Assembly: GCA_018402635.1 (NCBI GenBank)
Contig: JAGYIP010000008.1
Span: 186,001 to 250,000 of the forward strand
Reading direction: 5' to 3'
Source of the DNA: Burkholderiaceae bacterium
GTDB taxonomy: Bacteria > Pseudomonadota > Gammaproteobacteria > Burkholderiales > Burkholderiaceae_A
DNA: 64,000 nt
Positions 19,769-30,946 of the stretch are shown piece by piece; the first letter of the stretch is position 1, and the number at the start of each line of letters is the position of its first letter. The notes beneath the pieces were generated by a model. The model was not told where the DNA came from and made no database searches. It worked only from the letters and a program-made list of their open reading frames with translations. The translations under genes and the position numbers were made by a program.

Positions 19769-19831
19769 CGAGCGCCGTTTCAGTAAGAACCGTTCAAGCC
19801 TGGGGGCATAGCCTCGCAGCGCTCCTTGAAC
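19769..19831 (-). promoter_or_regulatory. SAH riboswitch upstream of ahcY
   Basis: Read on the minus strand, the RNA has helix P1 TTCAAG (19830-19825) with CTTGAA (19798-19793). The conserved GAGCGCTGCGA core comes right after the first P1 arm, and CCCAGG before the second. A pseudoknot pairs GAGCGC (19824-19819) with GCGCTC (19775-19770). This is the layout of the SAH-sensing riboswitch known upstream of ahcY in beta- and gammaproteobacteria. Binding of SAH is expected to raise ahcY expression. Called by eye, not by covariance search. Confidence 0.93.
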
Positions 19832-19908
19832 AGCACAAGAATTGTGACCTGGTCGTTTGGCCTGGTCAAGCGCTTTTCAACGAGAAACCGGCCAATAACC
19901 AGGGTTTT

Positions 19909-21072
19909 TTAAAGGCAGGCGGCCTTAAGCGCCTCGGCCTTGTCGGTGGACTCCCAGGTGAAATCGGGCTCCTCCCTTCCAAAGTGACCGTAAGCCGCGG
20001 TGTTTCGATAAATGGGCCGCAAAAGATCAAGCATCTTCACAATGCCCTTGGGTCGAAGGTCAAAGACCTGGCGCACCGCCTGAACAATTTTGTCGTCAGA
20101 GACCTTCCCGGTCCCTTCGGTGCTTACGCTAATGGAGGTGGGCTCGGCCACGCCAATGGCATAACTCACCTGGACGAGCGCCTTTTCGGCAAGGCCTGCG
20201 GCAACGATGTTTTTGGCCACGTAGCGGCCCGCATAGGCGGCCGAGCGGTCAACCTTGGATGGGTCCTTGCCTGAAAAAGCTCCGCCCCCGTGCGGAGCGG
20301 CCCCACCATAGGTGTCTACAATTATTTTTCGACCCGTAAGGCCACAGTCGCCCTGCGGGCCGCCGATGACGAAACGACCGGTGGGGTTCACCAAGAACTG
20401 AATCGGCCCCTTCACGAGGTCTTTGGGCAGAACAGGTTTGATGATCTCTTCAATAACCGCTTCCCGCAGCTGCTCAAGGCTAATGTCGGGGCTGTGTTGC
20501 GTGGAAAGCACCACCGTTTGAATGGACTCGGGCCTGCCGTTCACATACCGCAGGGTCACCTGGGACTTGGCATCGGGCCGCAGCCAGGCAAGCCGACCGT
20601 CTCGTCGCAGCAGGGACTGCCTTTCGACGAGTCGATGGGCAATATGAATGGCTGCCGGCATGAGTGAGGGTGTCTCGGTGCAGGCATAGCCAAACATGAG
20701 GCCCTGGTCACCGGCGCCTTGGTCCAGGTTGTCGTCCTGGGCTTTGTCCACGCCTTGGGCAATGTCAGGGCTTTGTTTGTCATAGGCAACAAGAACCGCG
20801 CAGCCTTTGTAATCAATACCAAAGTCGGTGTTGTCGTACCCAATTTCTTTAAGCGTCTGGCGCGCAACCTGGATATAGTCAACCGTTGCCCGGCTGGTAA
20901 TTTCGCCTGCAAGAACCACAAGCCCGGTGTTGCACAGGGTCTCGGCTGCGACCCTTGATTTCGGGTCTTGTGCAAGCAAAGCGTCTAAGATGGCATCGGA
21001 GATCTGATCGGACACCTTATCGGGGTGTCCTTCTGACACCGACTCCGAGGTAAAAAGATAATCGTTGGACAT
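19909..21072 (-). CDS. metK: S-adenosylmethionine synthetase
   Basis: 387 residues. It makes SAM from methionine and ATP. Signatures: [20 protein letters not shown] at the N-terminus, [12 protein letters not shown], and [17 protein letters not shown]. It is upstream of, and co-directional with, ahcY and metF, but the 170-bp gap containing the SAH riboswitch suggests that ahcY has its own control. The start is divergent from the acyltransferase gene at 21211, and no SAM riboswitch was recognised in the 138-bp spacer. Confidence 0.98.
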   Translation of the reverse strand: MSNDYLFTSESVSEGHPDKVSDQISDAILDALLAQDPKSRVAAETLCNTGLVVLAGEITSRATVDYIQVARQTLKEIGYDNTDFGIDYKGCAVLVAYDKQSPDIAQGVDKAQDDNLDQGAGDQGLMFGYACTETPSLMPAAIHIAHRLVERQSLLRRDGRLAWLRPDAKSQVTLRYVNGRPESIQTVVLSTQHSPDISLEQLREAVIEEIIKPVLPKDLVKGPIQFLVNPTGRFVIGGPQGDCGLTGRKIIVDTYGGAAPHGGGAFSGKDPSKVDRSAAYAGRYVAKNIVAAGLAEKALVQVSYAIGVAEPTSISVSTEGTGKVSDDKIVQAVRQVFDLRPKGIVKMLDLLRPIYRNTAAYGHFGREEPDFTWESTDKAEALKAACL

Positions 21073-21210
21073 GGCAAGCTTCCTTCACGCAAAACATGAC
21101 GACAGGCTGCGGAGGCTAAGAAGGCTTGCAATGCATGCAAACGCTTTAGCGGTATTTGTAACCATGTCGCCCCGCAAGTTGTCGATTAAATCGGCGACGA
21201 GGAGACTATA

Positions 21211-22085
21211 GTGAGCCTTGAGGGTTTTATCAAATGGGCCTCCTTTCTGCCTCTTGGCCTGGCCCGCGCCTTGGGCAGCCTTCTGGGCATTCTCACCTGG
21301 CTGTCTTCTGGCAAATACCGGCGCCGCTTTCGTGAAAATTGGTTGCTGGCCAGGGCGCATTTCAAGGCGTCTCCTGAACACCCTGTGAAGAATCCCAGCA
21401 TGGTTCGGGCCGTAGCCCAGGCCGGCTGTCTGGCCGCTGAACTGCCTGCCATTTGGTGCAACCCGCAAACGGTTGACCGCATGACCATTGAGGGATGGGA
21501 TCTCGTGCAGGCGCTGCTTTCGAAGGGCCAGGGCTTAATTGTGCTGACCCCGCACCTGGGCGCCTTTGAACTTGGCGCGCGCGCTTCGCCCAGCGACACC
21601 CCATTACCGTGCTCTATCGGCCCTCACCCTCGCCCACCATGGAAAGCCTCCTGCAGCGGTTTCGTCCCGCAGACCAGTTAACGGCGGTGCCTGCTAACGG
21701 CCAGGGTGTGCGCGCCCTTTTGCGCACCCTTAAGTCGGCCGGTGTCATCGGCATTCTTCCCGATCAGGTTCCCTCCCAGGGCGAGGGCGTCTGGGTAAAC
21801 TTTTTTGGTCGGCCTGCCTACACCATGAGTCTGCCGGTTCGGTTGGCCCAGGCCACTGGGGCACCTCTTATCTGGGTGCTTGCTGTTCGCCGTCCGGGCG
21901 GCTGGTCGCTTGTGTTTAGGCCCTGGCAGTCGCTTGAACCGGGCCCCCTTGACGATCCAAGCCGGCTTGCCTTCGACCTTCAGGCGATGAATCATCAGCT
22001 TGAAGATTTAATTGCCCTTGCGCCTGAGCAGTACCTCTGGGGCTACAACCGTTACCGCGGCAGGCCCCCGCCGCAGGTCAGCTAG
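21211..22085 (+). CDS. Lipid A biosynthesis acyltransferase (LpxL/HtrB family), frameshifted
   Basis: Inner-membrane acyltransferase expected to add a secondary acyl chain to lipid A. GTG start at 21211 follows GAGGAG at about 21198-21203. The catalytic HLGAFE motif (HX4D/E type) is at about residues 114-119. The first frame loses family similarity after ELGARA, at about 21590, and the second picks up with RPSPSPTMESLLQRF and continues to the stop at 22085. One missing T (GCTTCGCC for GCTTTCGCC) restores ARAFAQRHPITVLYRPSP and a 291-residue protein of normal length. The same divergent pairing with metK is common in Burkholderiales. Confidence 0.88.
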
Positions 22086-22123
22086 CCTGCAGGTCTGCGC
22101 ATTTACCGTCCATAATTGCCCCC

Positions 22124-23020
22124 ATGCGACTTCAATTCACCAAGATGCACGGCGCAGGCAATGATTTTGTTGTGATTGATGCCCGCGATAACCCGCTTGA
22201 AGCCTTGATGAGACCCGAGGCCATTCGTAGGCTTGCAGACCGTCGGTTCGGAATTGGTGCCGATCAGGTGCTTTTTGTTGCCAAGCCGTCTGTGCAAGAG
22301 GCCCTTTTCGATTATCGAATTTTTAATGCCGATGGCCTTGAAGTCGAGCAGTGTGGCAATGGCGCGCGATGCTTTGCACGTTTTGTTGCCGATAAGGGCC
22401 TGGTCTCAGACAGGACGTTTAAGGTCAACACCCTTGCAGGCCTTATTGAGCCGATGCTTAACGACGACGGCAGCGTTACGGTTGACATGGGCCCTGCCCA
22501 GTTCGACCCGGCTGACCTTCCGTTTCAGGCTGAGGGGCTTAAGGCCGAACAGCATGAAGGTCAGTGGGTTTATTTGTTTGAGCCCGAGCAGCCTGGCATG
22601 GGTTTTAAAAGCTTCTGGGCAGCCCCTGTCTCAATGGGCAACCCGCATCTTGTGCAGTGGGTTGACGACCTGCAGGCAGCCTCGGTGGAGACCATTGGCA
22701 GATGGCTTAATGCCCACCCACGACTTCCTAAGGGGGTGAATGCCGGCTTTGCAAGTCTTGATCCGCAGACCAACTGCCTGCATCTGCGCGTCTACGAGCG
22801 AGGTGCTGGCGAGACCCTTTCCTGTGGCACCGGGGCTTGTGCGGCAGCGGTCTCTGCCTTGGCGCAGGGTCGCCTTGGCCATCAAACGCCGGTTCAGGTG
22901 GTGACACGTGGGGGGCTTCTTCGCATTGACTGGCGCACTGAAAATGCCGAGCCAAAAAAGAACACAGTGTTGCTCACGGGGCCTGCTGTCACCGTGTTTT
23001 CTGGGGAGATTGAGCTATGA
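22124..23020 (+). CDS. dapF: Diaminopimelate epimerase
   Basis: 298 residues. It interconverts LL- and meso-diaminopimelate for peptidoglycan and lysine. The two catalytic cysteines are in VEQCGNGARC and TLSCGTGACAA, and the N-terminus FTKMHGAGNDFVVID is the family signature. It overlaps the next gene by 4 bp (ATGA), starting a coupled run dapF, DUF484, xerC and a GTPase, the order seen in many proteobacteria. Confidence 0.97.
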   Translation: MRLQFTKMHGAGNDFVVIDARDNPLEALMRPEAIRRLADRRFGIGADQVLFVAKPSVQEALFDYRIFNADGLEVEQCGNGARCFARFVADKGLVSDRTFKVNTLAGLIEPMLNDDGSVTVDMGPAQFDPADLPFQAEGLKAEQHEGQWVYLFEPEQPGMGFKSFWAAPVSMGNPHLVQWVDDLQAASVETIGRWLNAHPRLPKGVNAGFASLDPQTNCLHLRVYERGAGETLSCGTGACAAAVSALAQGRLGHQTPVQVVTRGGLLRIDWRTENAEPKKNTVLLTGPAVTVFSGEIEL

Positions 23021-23802
23021 CCGATGACCAGGTGAAGGCCTTTCTTTTGCAGCGGCCTGGTTTTCTCAGAGACCACCCCGAACTTCTTTTTGAACTTGAG
23101 ATTGAGGCCGAGTCTGCCGATCAGGTTCAGGGTGGCTCGGTGGTCTCCTTGGTCGAAAAGCAGGCCGCCCTGTTACGCGTCAAGGTTCGCCATCAACAGG
23201 ATCGCGTGGCCCAGCTGCTGCGGGTGGTCGAAGAAAACGACGCCATTCATCAAAAGCTCTTGGGCTGGGTTCGCAGCCTCTTGTTGGCCAGAACGCAGAG
23301 TCTGCGCGTAAAGCAGTCGGTCGGCGGTCTTGCCCAGGCCTTCTCGGTGCCTTTCGTCAGGCTGGTGGCCTGGCAGCCCGAGCTTGAGAAAGTCTTGCGT
23401 GGCCTTCAGCCCGATTGCCAGGTTCTGTCTGCACTTGCAATCGATGACGAAACGCAGGGTCGAATAATTGAGATGGCAACGGCGCTTGCGCATCCGGTCT
23501 GCCTTCCTGCGCATTCCTACCAGGCCGGGCTTGGTTTCATCGGGGTGGGTGCAAGAACGGGATCGCAGGACCTTGGCATCAGTCCATCGGGCTCCGTTGC
23601 CCTGCTTGCGCTAAGGGCTGGTCTTGCGCCAAAGGCTGCAGGGCTAATGGTCTTGGCCAGTGATGACCCGGGCCGGTTCAGTCAGGACCATGGCATTGAT
23701 TTCCTTGTAAGCATTGCCGAGCTTGTAAGTGCCTGCCTTCTTGGCGGGGCCCTTAGGCGGCCAGTCAGGCTCAAGAAGGTAAAGGGCGATGCAGACGGTT
23801 GA
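23017..23802 (+). CDS. DUF484 family protein
   Basis: 261 residues. The N-terminal FLLQRPGFLRDHPELL segment and a following coiled-coil-like heptad region (VVSLVEKQAALLRVKVRHQQ) are typical of DUF484. The C-terminal half is GAF-like, with SVALLALRAG and GLMVLASDDPGRF. The function is unknown; the gene is almost always between dapF and xerC. It overlaps dapF by 4 bp and xerC by 14 bp. Confidence 0.9.
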   Translation: MTDDQVKAFLLQRPGFLRDHPELLFELEIEAESADQVQGGSVVSLVEKQAALLRVKVRHQQDRVAQLLRVVEENDAIHQKLLGWVRSLLLARTQSLRVKQSVGGLAQAFSVPFVRLVAWQPELEKVLRGLQPDCQVLSALAIDDETQGRIIEMATALAHPVCLPAHSYQAGLGFIGVGARTGSQDLGISPSGSVALLALRAGLAPKAAGLMVLASDDPGRFSQDHGIDFLVSIAELVSACLLGGALRRPVRLKKVKGDADG

Positions 23803-24853
23803 GGCCCCCTTTTGCGTGACTGACGACCATGTCCAAGGCTATTTGGAGAGTCTGCGCAGTCGCCAGTTTTCCGAGCAGACACTGCTTGCCTACCAACGCG
23901 AACTGAAGGAACTGCAGGGCGCCCTGAAGGAGTCCTTGTCGCAGGCAAGCCCCGTGGCGGCGCTACGAGCGCATCTGGCGCAAGCCCGAGGCGCCGGACT
24001 CAAGCCTTCAAGCCTTGCTCGACGCCTTGCGGCATGGCGAAGTTTTCTTCGCTGGCTTGCAGAGACCAAACTCGGTGCTGCCTCGCAGGCAGCCCTTCTT
24101 CTTGGCCAGCTAAAGGCCCTTCGACCCCCACGGCCTGGCAGGCCTTTACCCAGGCTCTTATCGGTGGAGGAGGCTGTGGCCTTGGCCCAAGGCCCAGGCG
24201 CACTGCCGCTCAGGCCAATAGGCGGCCTTAAGAACGACTTGGACGCCATGCCAATGGGCTCTCGGGCGTGGTATGCCTCATGGGCAGTGGTGCGCGACCG
24301 GGCGGCCATTGAGCTCTTATATTCCTGCGGGCTTCGCGTCTCAGAGCTTACTGGGCTTGACACCCAGCCCTCGGGCCCTTGGACCGGGTGGCTTGACCTG
24401 CAGGCAAGCGAAATTGTTGTGGTGGGCAAGGGCAACAAGCTGCGTAGGCTTCCCGTTGGAGGCCCTGCCCTTCAGGCCGTTCAGGCCTGGCTCGAGCTGC
24501 GCGCAAAGGTTCTTCGTGAGCTGCATCTTGAGCAGGACAAGGGCCCAGTCTTTATTGATCGATCAGGCCAGCGCATGAATCGGCGGGCCGTGCATCGCCT
24601 TGTTCAGGAGGCAGCCGAAAAACTCAAGCTCTCGCAGCCGGTGCATCCGCACATGCTGCGACATTCGTTTGCGAGCCATCTTCTGCAGTCCAGTGGCGAC
24701 CTGCGCGCCGTTCAGGAGCTGCTTGGCCATGCCCAGATAACAACCACGCAGGTCTATACACATCTTGATTTTCAGCGACTTGCCCAGGTTTACGACAAGG
24801 CCCATCCACGAGCCCGGCGTAAGATCAAAGGCTTTGGCACAATCGGGTCATGA
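23789..24853 (+). CDS. xerC: Tyrosine recombinase XerC
   Basis: 354 residues, slightly long for XerC because of an insertion around [19 protein letters not shown]. The N-terminal SAM-like core-binding domain spans about residues 10-110. Catalytic residues: Arg in [12 protein letters not shown], Lys in VVGKGNKLR, HxxR in [12 protein letters not shown], His in [10 protein letters not shown], and the Tyr nucleophile in VYTHLDF. It resolves chromosome dimers at dif together with XerD. It overlaps the following GTPase gene by 4 bp. Confidence 0.94.
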   Translation: MQTVEAPFCVTDDHVQGYLESLRSRQFSEQTLLAYQRELKELQGALKESLSQASPVAALRAHLAQARGAGLKPSSLARRLAAWRSFLRWLAETKLGAASQAALLLGQLKALRPPRPGRPLPRLLSVEEAVALAQGPGALPLRPIGGLKNDLDAMPMGSRAWYASWAVVRDRAAIELLYSCGLRVSELTGLDTQPSGPWTGWLDLQASEIVVVGKGNKLRRLPVGGPALQAVQAWLELRAKVLRELHLEQDKGPVFIDRSGQRMNRRAVHRLVQEAAEKLKLSQPVHPHMLRHSFASHLLQSSGDLRAVQELLGHAQITTTQVYTHLDFQRLAQVYDKAHPRARRKIKGFGTIGS

Positions 24854-25818
24854 TTCCTGTCACCATCCTTACCGGCTTTCTAGGCGCGGGCAAGACCACG
24901 CTTCTTAAACGAATTCTCACCGAAGACCATGGCCACAGAATTGCGGTCATTGAAAATGAATTTGGTGAAGAAAGTATCGATAACGACCTTCTGTTTCAAG
25001 ACCAGACCGAGCAGATTATCGAGATGAACAATGGCTGCCTCTGCTGCACCGTGCGCGGCGATCTGGCGGCGATTCTTGGGCGGCTGCAGTCGCGGCGTCA
25101 GGCAAATGAGCTTGCCTTTGATCGTGTTGTCATTGAGACCACGGGGCTTGCCGAACCCGGCCCGGTCGCGCAGACCTTTTTTGTTGATGACCAGGTGGCC
25201 GAGCATTTCCTTCTTGATGCCATTATTACGGTGGTTGATGCGGTGCACGGCGAGCAGCAGTTAAGCGACCACTCCGAGGCACGTGCTCAGGTGGGTTTTG
25301 CAGATCGGCTTCTTATTTCAAAGGCAGATAAAGCCAGCCCGGAGGCGGTGCAGGCGCTTCGGGCAAGGCTTACTCGAATGAACCCCCGAGCCGCCATTGG
25401 CGAGGCCCATTTTGGCCAGACCCCCATTGAGGACATCTTGGACATTCGGGGGTTTAATCTTAATGCCGCCCTTGAAATTAACCCCGACTTTCTCGATGCC
25501 GATCAGCATCACCATCACGATGATGACGTCGCGTCTTTTATTTTTAAGGCCAGCCGGCCCTTTGACGCCGACCGTTTCGAGGCGTTTATGTCGGCCGTTT
25601 CCCAGACCTATGGACCTCAACTCTTTCGATACAAAGGCCTTCTTTGGTTAAAAGGGCACGACAATCAGATGATTTTCCAGGGCGTTCATATGCTTATGGG
25701 CGGTGATAAGGGCAGAGCCTGGAAGCCGCAAGAGGCTCGCGAAAGCCGGCTCGTTTTTATTGGGCGAGACCTGCCCAGAGATACAATTGAAAAAGGTTTA
25801 CAGCAGTGCCTGGTCTAA
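24850..25818 (+). CDS. CobW/YjiA-family GTP-binding metallochaperone
   Basis: 322 residues of the COG0523 G3E GTPase family. Walker [14 protein letters not shown] is at residues 8-20, the metal-binding CxCC in [12 protein letters not shown], the GTP-binding SKAD, and a histidine/aspartate-rich stretch QHHHHDDDV near residue 220. Members deliver zinc, cobalt or other metals. No metal-specific neighbour is visible, so the metal is not assigned. It ends the coupled run that begins at dapF. Confidence 0.9.
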   Translation: MIPVTILTGFLGAGKTTLLKRILTEDHGHRIAVIENEFGEESIDNDLLFQDQTEQIIEMNNGCLCCTVRGDLAAILGRLQSRRQANELAFDRVVIETTGLAEPGPVAQTFFVDDQVAEHFLLDAIITVVDAVHGEQQLSDHSEARAQVGFADRLLISKADKASPEAVQALRARLTRMNPRAAIGEAHFGQTPIEDILDIRGFNLNAALEINPDFLDADQHHHHDDDVASFIFKASRPFDADRFEAFMSAVSQTYGPQLFRYKGLLWLKGHDNQMIFQGVHMLMGGDKGRAWKPQEARESRLVFIGRDLPRDTIEKGLQQCLV

Positions 25819-25853
25819 AGCCTGCTGGAATGGATCGTCGTTTGTTCTAAAGC

Positions 25854-25881
25854 TTGCAGATAAAGCCCATTGGCGTACCCT
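25854..25881 (+). promoter_or_regulatory. Candidate sigma-70 promoter for dksA
   Basis: TTGCAG at 25854-25859 and TACCCT at 25876-25881 are separated by 16 bases, 48 bases before the dksA start. The match to consensus is moderate and was made by eye. Confidence 0.35.
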
Positions 25882-25928
25882 GTTCTGCGGATCCATTTGT
25901 TGTTTTTGTTTTGTAGAAAGTAGGCGTT

Positions 25929-27267
<1,339 letters not shown>

Positions 27268-27289
27268 CAGGGTGTGATTGGGTCTCTTT

Positions 27290-28066
27290 ATGCCTATTCA
27301 TAAGCGTCGTTACAGCAAAGCGTTCACTGGGCAAGCCGGGCGTGGGTCTCGGCTTTGGCTCTTTGACCTTGACAACACTCTGCACGATGCAAGCTGGCGG
27401 CTTATGAAGGAAATCAACCGCCGCATGACACTCTACATTCAGGCAAGGCTTAGCCTTGATGAGGCACAGGCTTCGGCGCTTAGAACCCGCTATTGGAAGC
27501 GTTATGGAGCAACCCTTTTGGGATTGGTTGCTCATCACGGGGTTGATGCCGCAGACTTTCTCGAAAAGACTCATCCCATTGAGACGCTGGACAACTATTT
27601 CCTTCCAAACCCGGGCCTTGCACGAAGGCTTGCGGCAGTTAAGGGCGAGCGCTGGTTAATTACCAATGCGCCCCGAGCCTATGCACAAGAGGTCGTTAAA
27701 CGGCTCGGCCTTCAGCATTTTTTTCATGCTGCAATCCACATTGACGAGATGCGTATTCATGGCCGGCTGCGACCCAAACCCTCGCCACTGCTCTGGGCCC
27801 GCATTCGTCAATGGTCCCGGTCAACGCAGGGCCGGTTAGCCCCTCATGGCCGCGAACGCATGTTTGTGGATGACAGCGACACCAACCTGCGTTCGGCCCA
27901 TCGCAAAGGCCTGCACACCGTCCGGTTCAAGGGTTCGCAAAGCCATGCACGGCTTGGCTGGCGCCTGGGACGACCATTTTCCGCCCGACGCCCCAGTTTT
28001 GTTCGGCATCAAGTAAACTCATGGTCGACCTTAGTGCGAAGGATTGGGCCTCCCCAATCCTTATAG
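27290..28066 (+). CDS. HAD-family pyrimidine 5'-nucleotidase-like hydrolase
   Basis: 258 residues from ATG 27290; a TTG at 27278 with AGGG 5 bases before it is an alternative. HAD motif I LWLFDLDNTLHD, motif II ITNAPRAYA, and motif III/IV KPSPLLW and MFVDDSDTNLRSA are in order. The cap sequence resembles SDT1/YjjG-type pyrimidine nucleotidases that sit beside slmA in Burkholderiales. The C-terminal extension is basic and rich in Arg. It ends 11 bp before slmA, suggesting co-transcription. Confidence 0.88.
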   Translation: MPIHKRRYSKAFTGQAGRGSRLWLFDLDNTLHDASWRLMKEINRRMTLYIQARLSLDEAQASALRTRYWKRYGATLLGLVAHHGVDAADFLEKTHPIETLDNYFLPNPGLARRLAAVKGERWLITNAPRAYAQEVVKRLGLQHFFHAAIHIDEMRIHGRLRPKPSPLLWARIRQWSRSTQGRLAPHGRERMFVDDSDTNLRSAHRKGLHTVRFKGSQSHARLGWRLGRPFSARRPSFVRHQVNSWSTLVRRIGPPQSL

Positions 28067-28077
28067 GGAGTTCTGTC

Positions 28078-28689
28078 ATGACCGACGTTGAAGAACCCGA
28101 GCGCTCACGAAAGCGACTAAAGCCTGGCGAGCGCAAGCTTCAGATCCTGCAGGCCATTGCTGCCATGCTTGAAGAAGAGTCGGAGCGCATTACAACTGCT
28201 GGCCTTGCGGCAAGGCTACAGGTATCGGAAGCCGCGCTTTATCGGCATTTTGCCAGCAAGGCTCAGATGTACGAGGGCTTGCTGGAGTTCATTGAGCAGA
28301 CCATTTTTGGCCTCATTAATCAGATTGATTCCGAGCCCGACCCCGCCGAACACAAGGCACGCTCCATTGTTCTAATGCTGCTTAATTTTGCGGAGACCAA
28401 CCCCGGGATGACCCGCGTATTAACGGGCGAGGCGCTTGCTTACGAGAACCTGCGCCTGCAACACCGCGTGAATCAGCTCATCGACCGTGCAGAGGCCTCG
28501 TTACGTCAATGCCTCAAACTTCAAAAAGAGCCTGGCCTGCTTGACCCCACGCTTCAGGCGAGCCTTGCCATTTCTTTTGTACAGGGCCGTTGGCTGCGTT
28601 TTTCAAAGACCGCTTTTCGGGCAGCGCCCAGCGAGTCAGCCGAAACGATTGTCGAAGCCCTATTCTTCACCAAGCCCGCCGCAGACTAA
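28078..28689 (+). CDS. slmA: Nucleoid occlusion factor SlmA (TetR fold)
   Basis: 203 residues from ATG 28078, with AGGGAG just upstream. The N-terminal TetR-type helix-turn-helix shows ITTAGLAARLQVSEAALYRHFASK. The C-terminal part has the SlmA features EFIEQTIFGLINQI and LTGEALAYENLRLQ. SlmA binds DNA sites over the nucleoid and blocks FtsZ assembly there. Its 3' end overlaps the convergent moeB-like gene by 30 bp. Confidence 0.93.
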   Translation: MTDVEEPERSRKRLKPGERKLQILQAIAAMLEEESERITTAGLAARLQVSEAALYRHFASKAQMYEGLLEFIEQTIFGLINQIDSEPDPAEHKARSIVLMLLNFAETNPGMTRVLTGEALAYENLRLQHRVNQLIDRAEASLRQCLKLQKEPGLLDPTLQASLAISFVQGRWLRFSKTAFRAAPSESAETIVEALFFTKPAAD

Positions 28690-29433
28690 GCAGTCCCTTC
28701 GCGGGCGAAAGCGCATTGTTTCAAGGCCGAGGCTGCGCGCCTCAAGCTGCCAAAGCTGGCCTGTTGGTGCTGGCATGCCCATGAGAAGCTTAAGGGCTTC
28801 ATTGGCCTGCATGAGCCCGACAAGTCCCACGGCGGTTGAGACAACCCCATAGGCACCGCAGGCCGCATCTATCACCGCAGGCTGCTCGTCTTCTGTCGGA
28901 AAGAGGCAGGCATAACAGCCCGAGCCCTTCTTCCGAGGATCGACCACCAGAAGCTGCCCGGACCATTGCAGGGCCGAGCCGATGACCAGCGGCACACCAA
29001 GCCGATGACAGGCTTCGTTCACAACATGCCTTGCGGCAAAGCGGTCGGTGCAGTCAATAACCAGGTTGGTGCCAGAAAGAAGGCTCTGCGCGTTGTTGGC
29101 GGTGACCGCCTCAGCCAAAGCCTCGATCTGGGTTGAGGGATGCAAGGTGCCAAGCCGCTCTGTGGCCACCTGCACCTTGGTTCGCCCGGCATCGCCGGGC
29201 CCAAAGAGGATCTGCCGAGGAAGATTAGAGATTTCAACCTTGTCGGGGTCGATGAGCCGAAGCCGCCCGAGGCCAGCGGCTGCGAGGTACAGGGCAACCG
29301 GGCATCCCAGGCCACCCACCCCAATAACGGTGGCGCTTGAGGCCTTTAGCCTTTGAAGGCTGTTCTCTGAGACCTCTGGGGCAAGAAGAAAACGACTGAA
29401 ACGGACCAGGTCTTCATCCGAAGTCAGCGACAT
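28660..29433 (-). CDS. MoeB/ThiF/HesA-family adenylyltransferase
   Basis: 257 residues. It activates the C-terminal Gly of a ubiquitin-like sulfur carrier (MoaD or ThiS) by adenylation. Nucleotide motif VGGLGCPVALYLAAAG, Arg/Asp segment LRLIDPDKVEISNLPRQ, and paired zinc cysteines in CYACLFP and CLVCGG. Whether it serves molybdopterin or thiamine cannot be told, since no moa or thi genes are nearby. It is 25 bp downstream of the ctpA-like gene. Confidence 0.9.
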   Translation of the reverse strand: MSLTSDEDLVRFSRFLLAPEVSENSLQRLKASSATVIGVGGLGCPVALYLAAAGLGRLRLIDPDKVEISNLPRQILFGPGDAGRTKVQVATERLGTLHPSTQIEALAEAVTANNAQSLLSGTNLVIDCTDRFAARHVVNEACHRLGVPLVIGSALQWSGQLLVVDPRKKGSGCYACLFPTEDEQPAVIDAACGAYGVVSTAVGLVGLMQANEALKLLMGMPAPTGQLWQLEARSLGLETMRFRPRRDCLVCGGLGEE

Positions 29434-29458
29434 ACCTGGGCGGCGTTGTTATCTGAAC

Positions 29459-30940
29459 CTAGTCGAGACCTGGGGGAACGGCAGATGTGAGGACGGGCTG
29501 GCCCTTAAGGTGATTGAGGGCTTGTAAAAGTTGGAAGTCGTCGTCGGACCCAAATTCAATGGGCTTGGCAGCAGGCCTGGCTTGCTCGCCGGCCGCGCTG
29601 TCTTTGGACGAACTGGCAACACCCGCCGCATTAGTACCTCCCGTGCTCGGTTCGGTTGTCGCGCGCGTGGGGGGCTGCTTTGCAGAGCCCGCCTCGGTTT
29701 GATTCTTCTCTTCGAGATGGCGATTAAGGTCGGCCTCGCGCACCCTGAACTGTTCGGTAACAGAGCCCGACTCCGACTCTTCAACCCAGAAGTCGGGCCG
29801 AATGCCCTTGGCCTGAATCGACCGCCCCGCAGGCGTGTAGTACCTGGCCGTGGTGAGCTTAATGGCCGTGCTGCTGGTAAGTGGCAGGATGGTCTGAACC
29901 GAGCCTTTGCCAAAGGTCTGCGTGCCAAGAACCACCGCCCGCTTGTGGTCCTGAAGGGCGCCGGCAACAATTTCGGAGGCCGAGGCGGATCCGCCGTTAA
30001 CAAGAACAACCATGGGAAGTGACTTGGCCTTGGGGTTGAGGCCCGTTAAGGGGTCCGAGCCGCCGCGCAGGTAGTCCGAAGGCTTGGCGGCAAATGAACG
30101 CTTGGCATCGGGCTGGCGGCCATCGGTGCTTACTACCGTAACGTTGTCGCGAAGAAAGGTGGCCGAAACGCCAACCGCGGCATGCAGCAGGCCACCCGGG
30201 TCGTTGCGCAGATCGAGCACAATTCCTTTGACTGGCTTTGTCGTGTCCGCCTCGGCCTGTTGCAAGAGTTTGTTGAGGTGGCTTACCGTGGAGGCCACCG
30301 TATGCTCTTGGAACTGAGTGATTCGGATGTAGGCGTAGCCCTGCTCAAGCCATTTCGAGCGAACGCTTTGCACGCGAATGACATCGCGCACGATGGTGAC
30401 CACAATTGGAAGCGGCTCTGACTTTCTTGAAAGCGTAAGGTTAATAGCGCTCTTGGGCTTACCCCGCATAAGTTTTACGGCCTCTTGAAGGCTCATGCCC
30501 TTGGTGGCTTTGTCGTCAATTTTAATAATTAGGTCGCCCGCGCGAACGCCCGCCCGGGCCGCGGGGGTGTCTTCGATGGGCGAGACCACCTTTACAAAAC
30601 CATCTTCAAGGCCCACCTCAATACCGAGCCCCCCAAACTCACCCTGGGTGCCCACTTGCAGCTCTTTAAAGGCCTCTGCATCAAGATAGGCCGAGTGGGG
30701 ATCAAGCCCGGAGAGCATGCCGCTAATGGCCTCGGTAATAAGTTTTTTGTCTTCGACCGGCTCGACGTAGTGGGCTTTAATTGCCCCGTAGACGTCGGCG
30801 AACTGGCGCAGTTCTTCAACAGGAAGTGTGAGCCGGCCATCGCGCTGCGCTGCGGCCGAGATGCCCAGGCTGAGCGCCACCCCACCAATGAGTCCGAGGC
30901 CAACCCAGCCGACTGCTTTAAAGCGATTCGTTATAGCCAT
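29459..30940 (-). CDS. S41 carboxyl-terminal processing protease
   Basis: 493 residues. An N-terminal signal/anchor (GLIGGVALSLGISAAA) exports it. A PDZ domain is at about residues 95-175 (GLGIEV, AGVRAGDLIIKIDD). The catalytic Ser is in NGGSASASEIVAGAL, with the Lys in FGKGSVQT. The C-terminal 100 residues are low-complexity, rich in Ala, Ser and Thr. CtpA-type proteases trim periplasmic proteins, often peptidoglycan hydrolases. It lies 6 bp downstream of gpmA, a pairing common in Burkholderiales. Confidence 0.94.
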   Translation of the reverse strand: MAITNRFKAVGWVGLGLIGGVALSLGISAAAQRDGRLTLPVEELRQFADVYGAIKAHYVEPVEDKKLITEAISGMLSGLDPHSAYLDAEAFKELQVGTQGEFGGLGIEVGLEDGFVKVVSPIEDTPAARAGVRAGDLIIKIDDKATKGMSLQEAVKLMRGKPKSAINLTLSRKSEPLPIVVTIVRDVIRVQSVRSKWLEQGYAYIRITQFQEHTVASTVSHLNKLLQQAEADTTKPVKGIVLDLRNDPGGLLHAAVGVSATFLRDNVTVVSTDGRQPDAKRSFAAKPSDYLRGGSDPLTGLNPKAKSLPMVVLVNGGSASASEIVAGALQDHKRAVVLGTQTFGKGSVQTILPLTSSTAIKLTTARYYTPAGRSIQAKGIRPDFWVEESESGSVTEQFRVREADLNRHLEEKNQTEAGSAKQPPTRATTEPSTGGTNAAGVASSSKDSAAGEQARPAAKPIEFGSDDDFQLLQALNHLKGQPVLTSAVPPGLD

Positions 30941-30946
30941 AGTTTT

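Noticed and set aside
21073-21210. Possible SAM riboswitch in the metK leader
   Set aside because: No SAM-I, SAM-II or SAM/SAH core could be matched by eye; only weak hairpins.
25501-25535. His/Asp-rich tract of the CobW-type GTPase as a simple repeat
   Set aside because: It is a normal metal-binding feature of this protein family.
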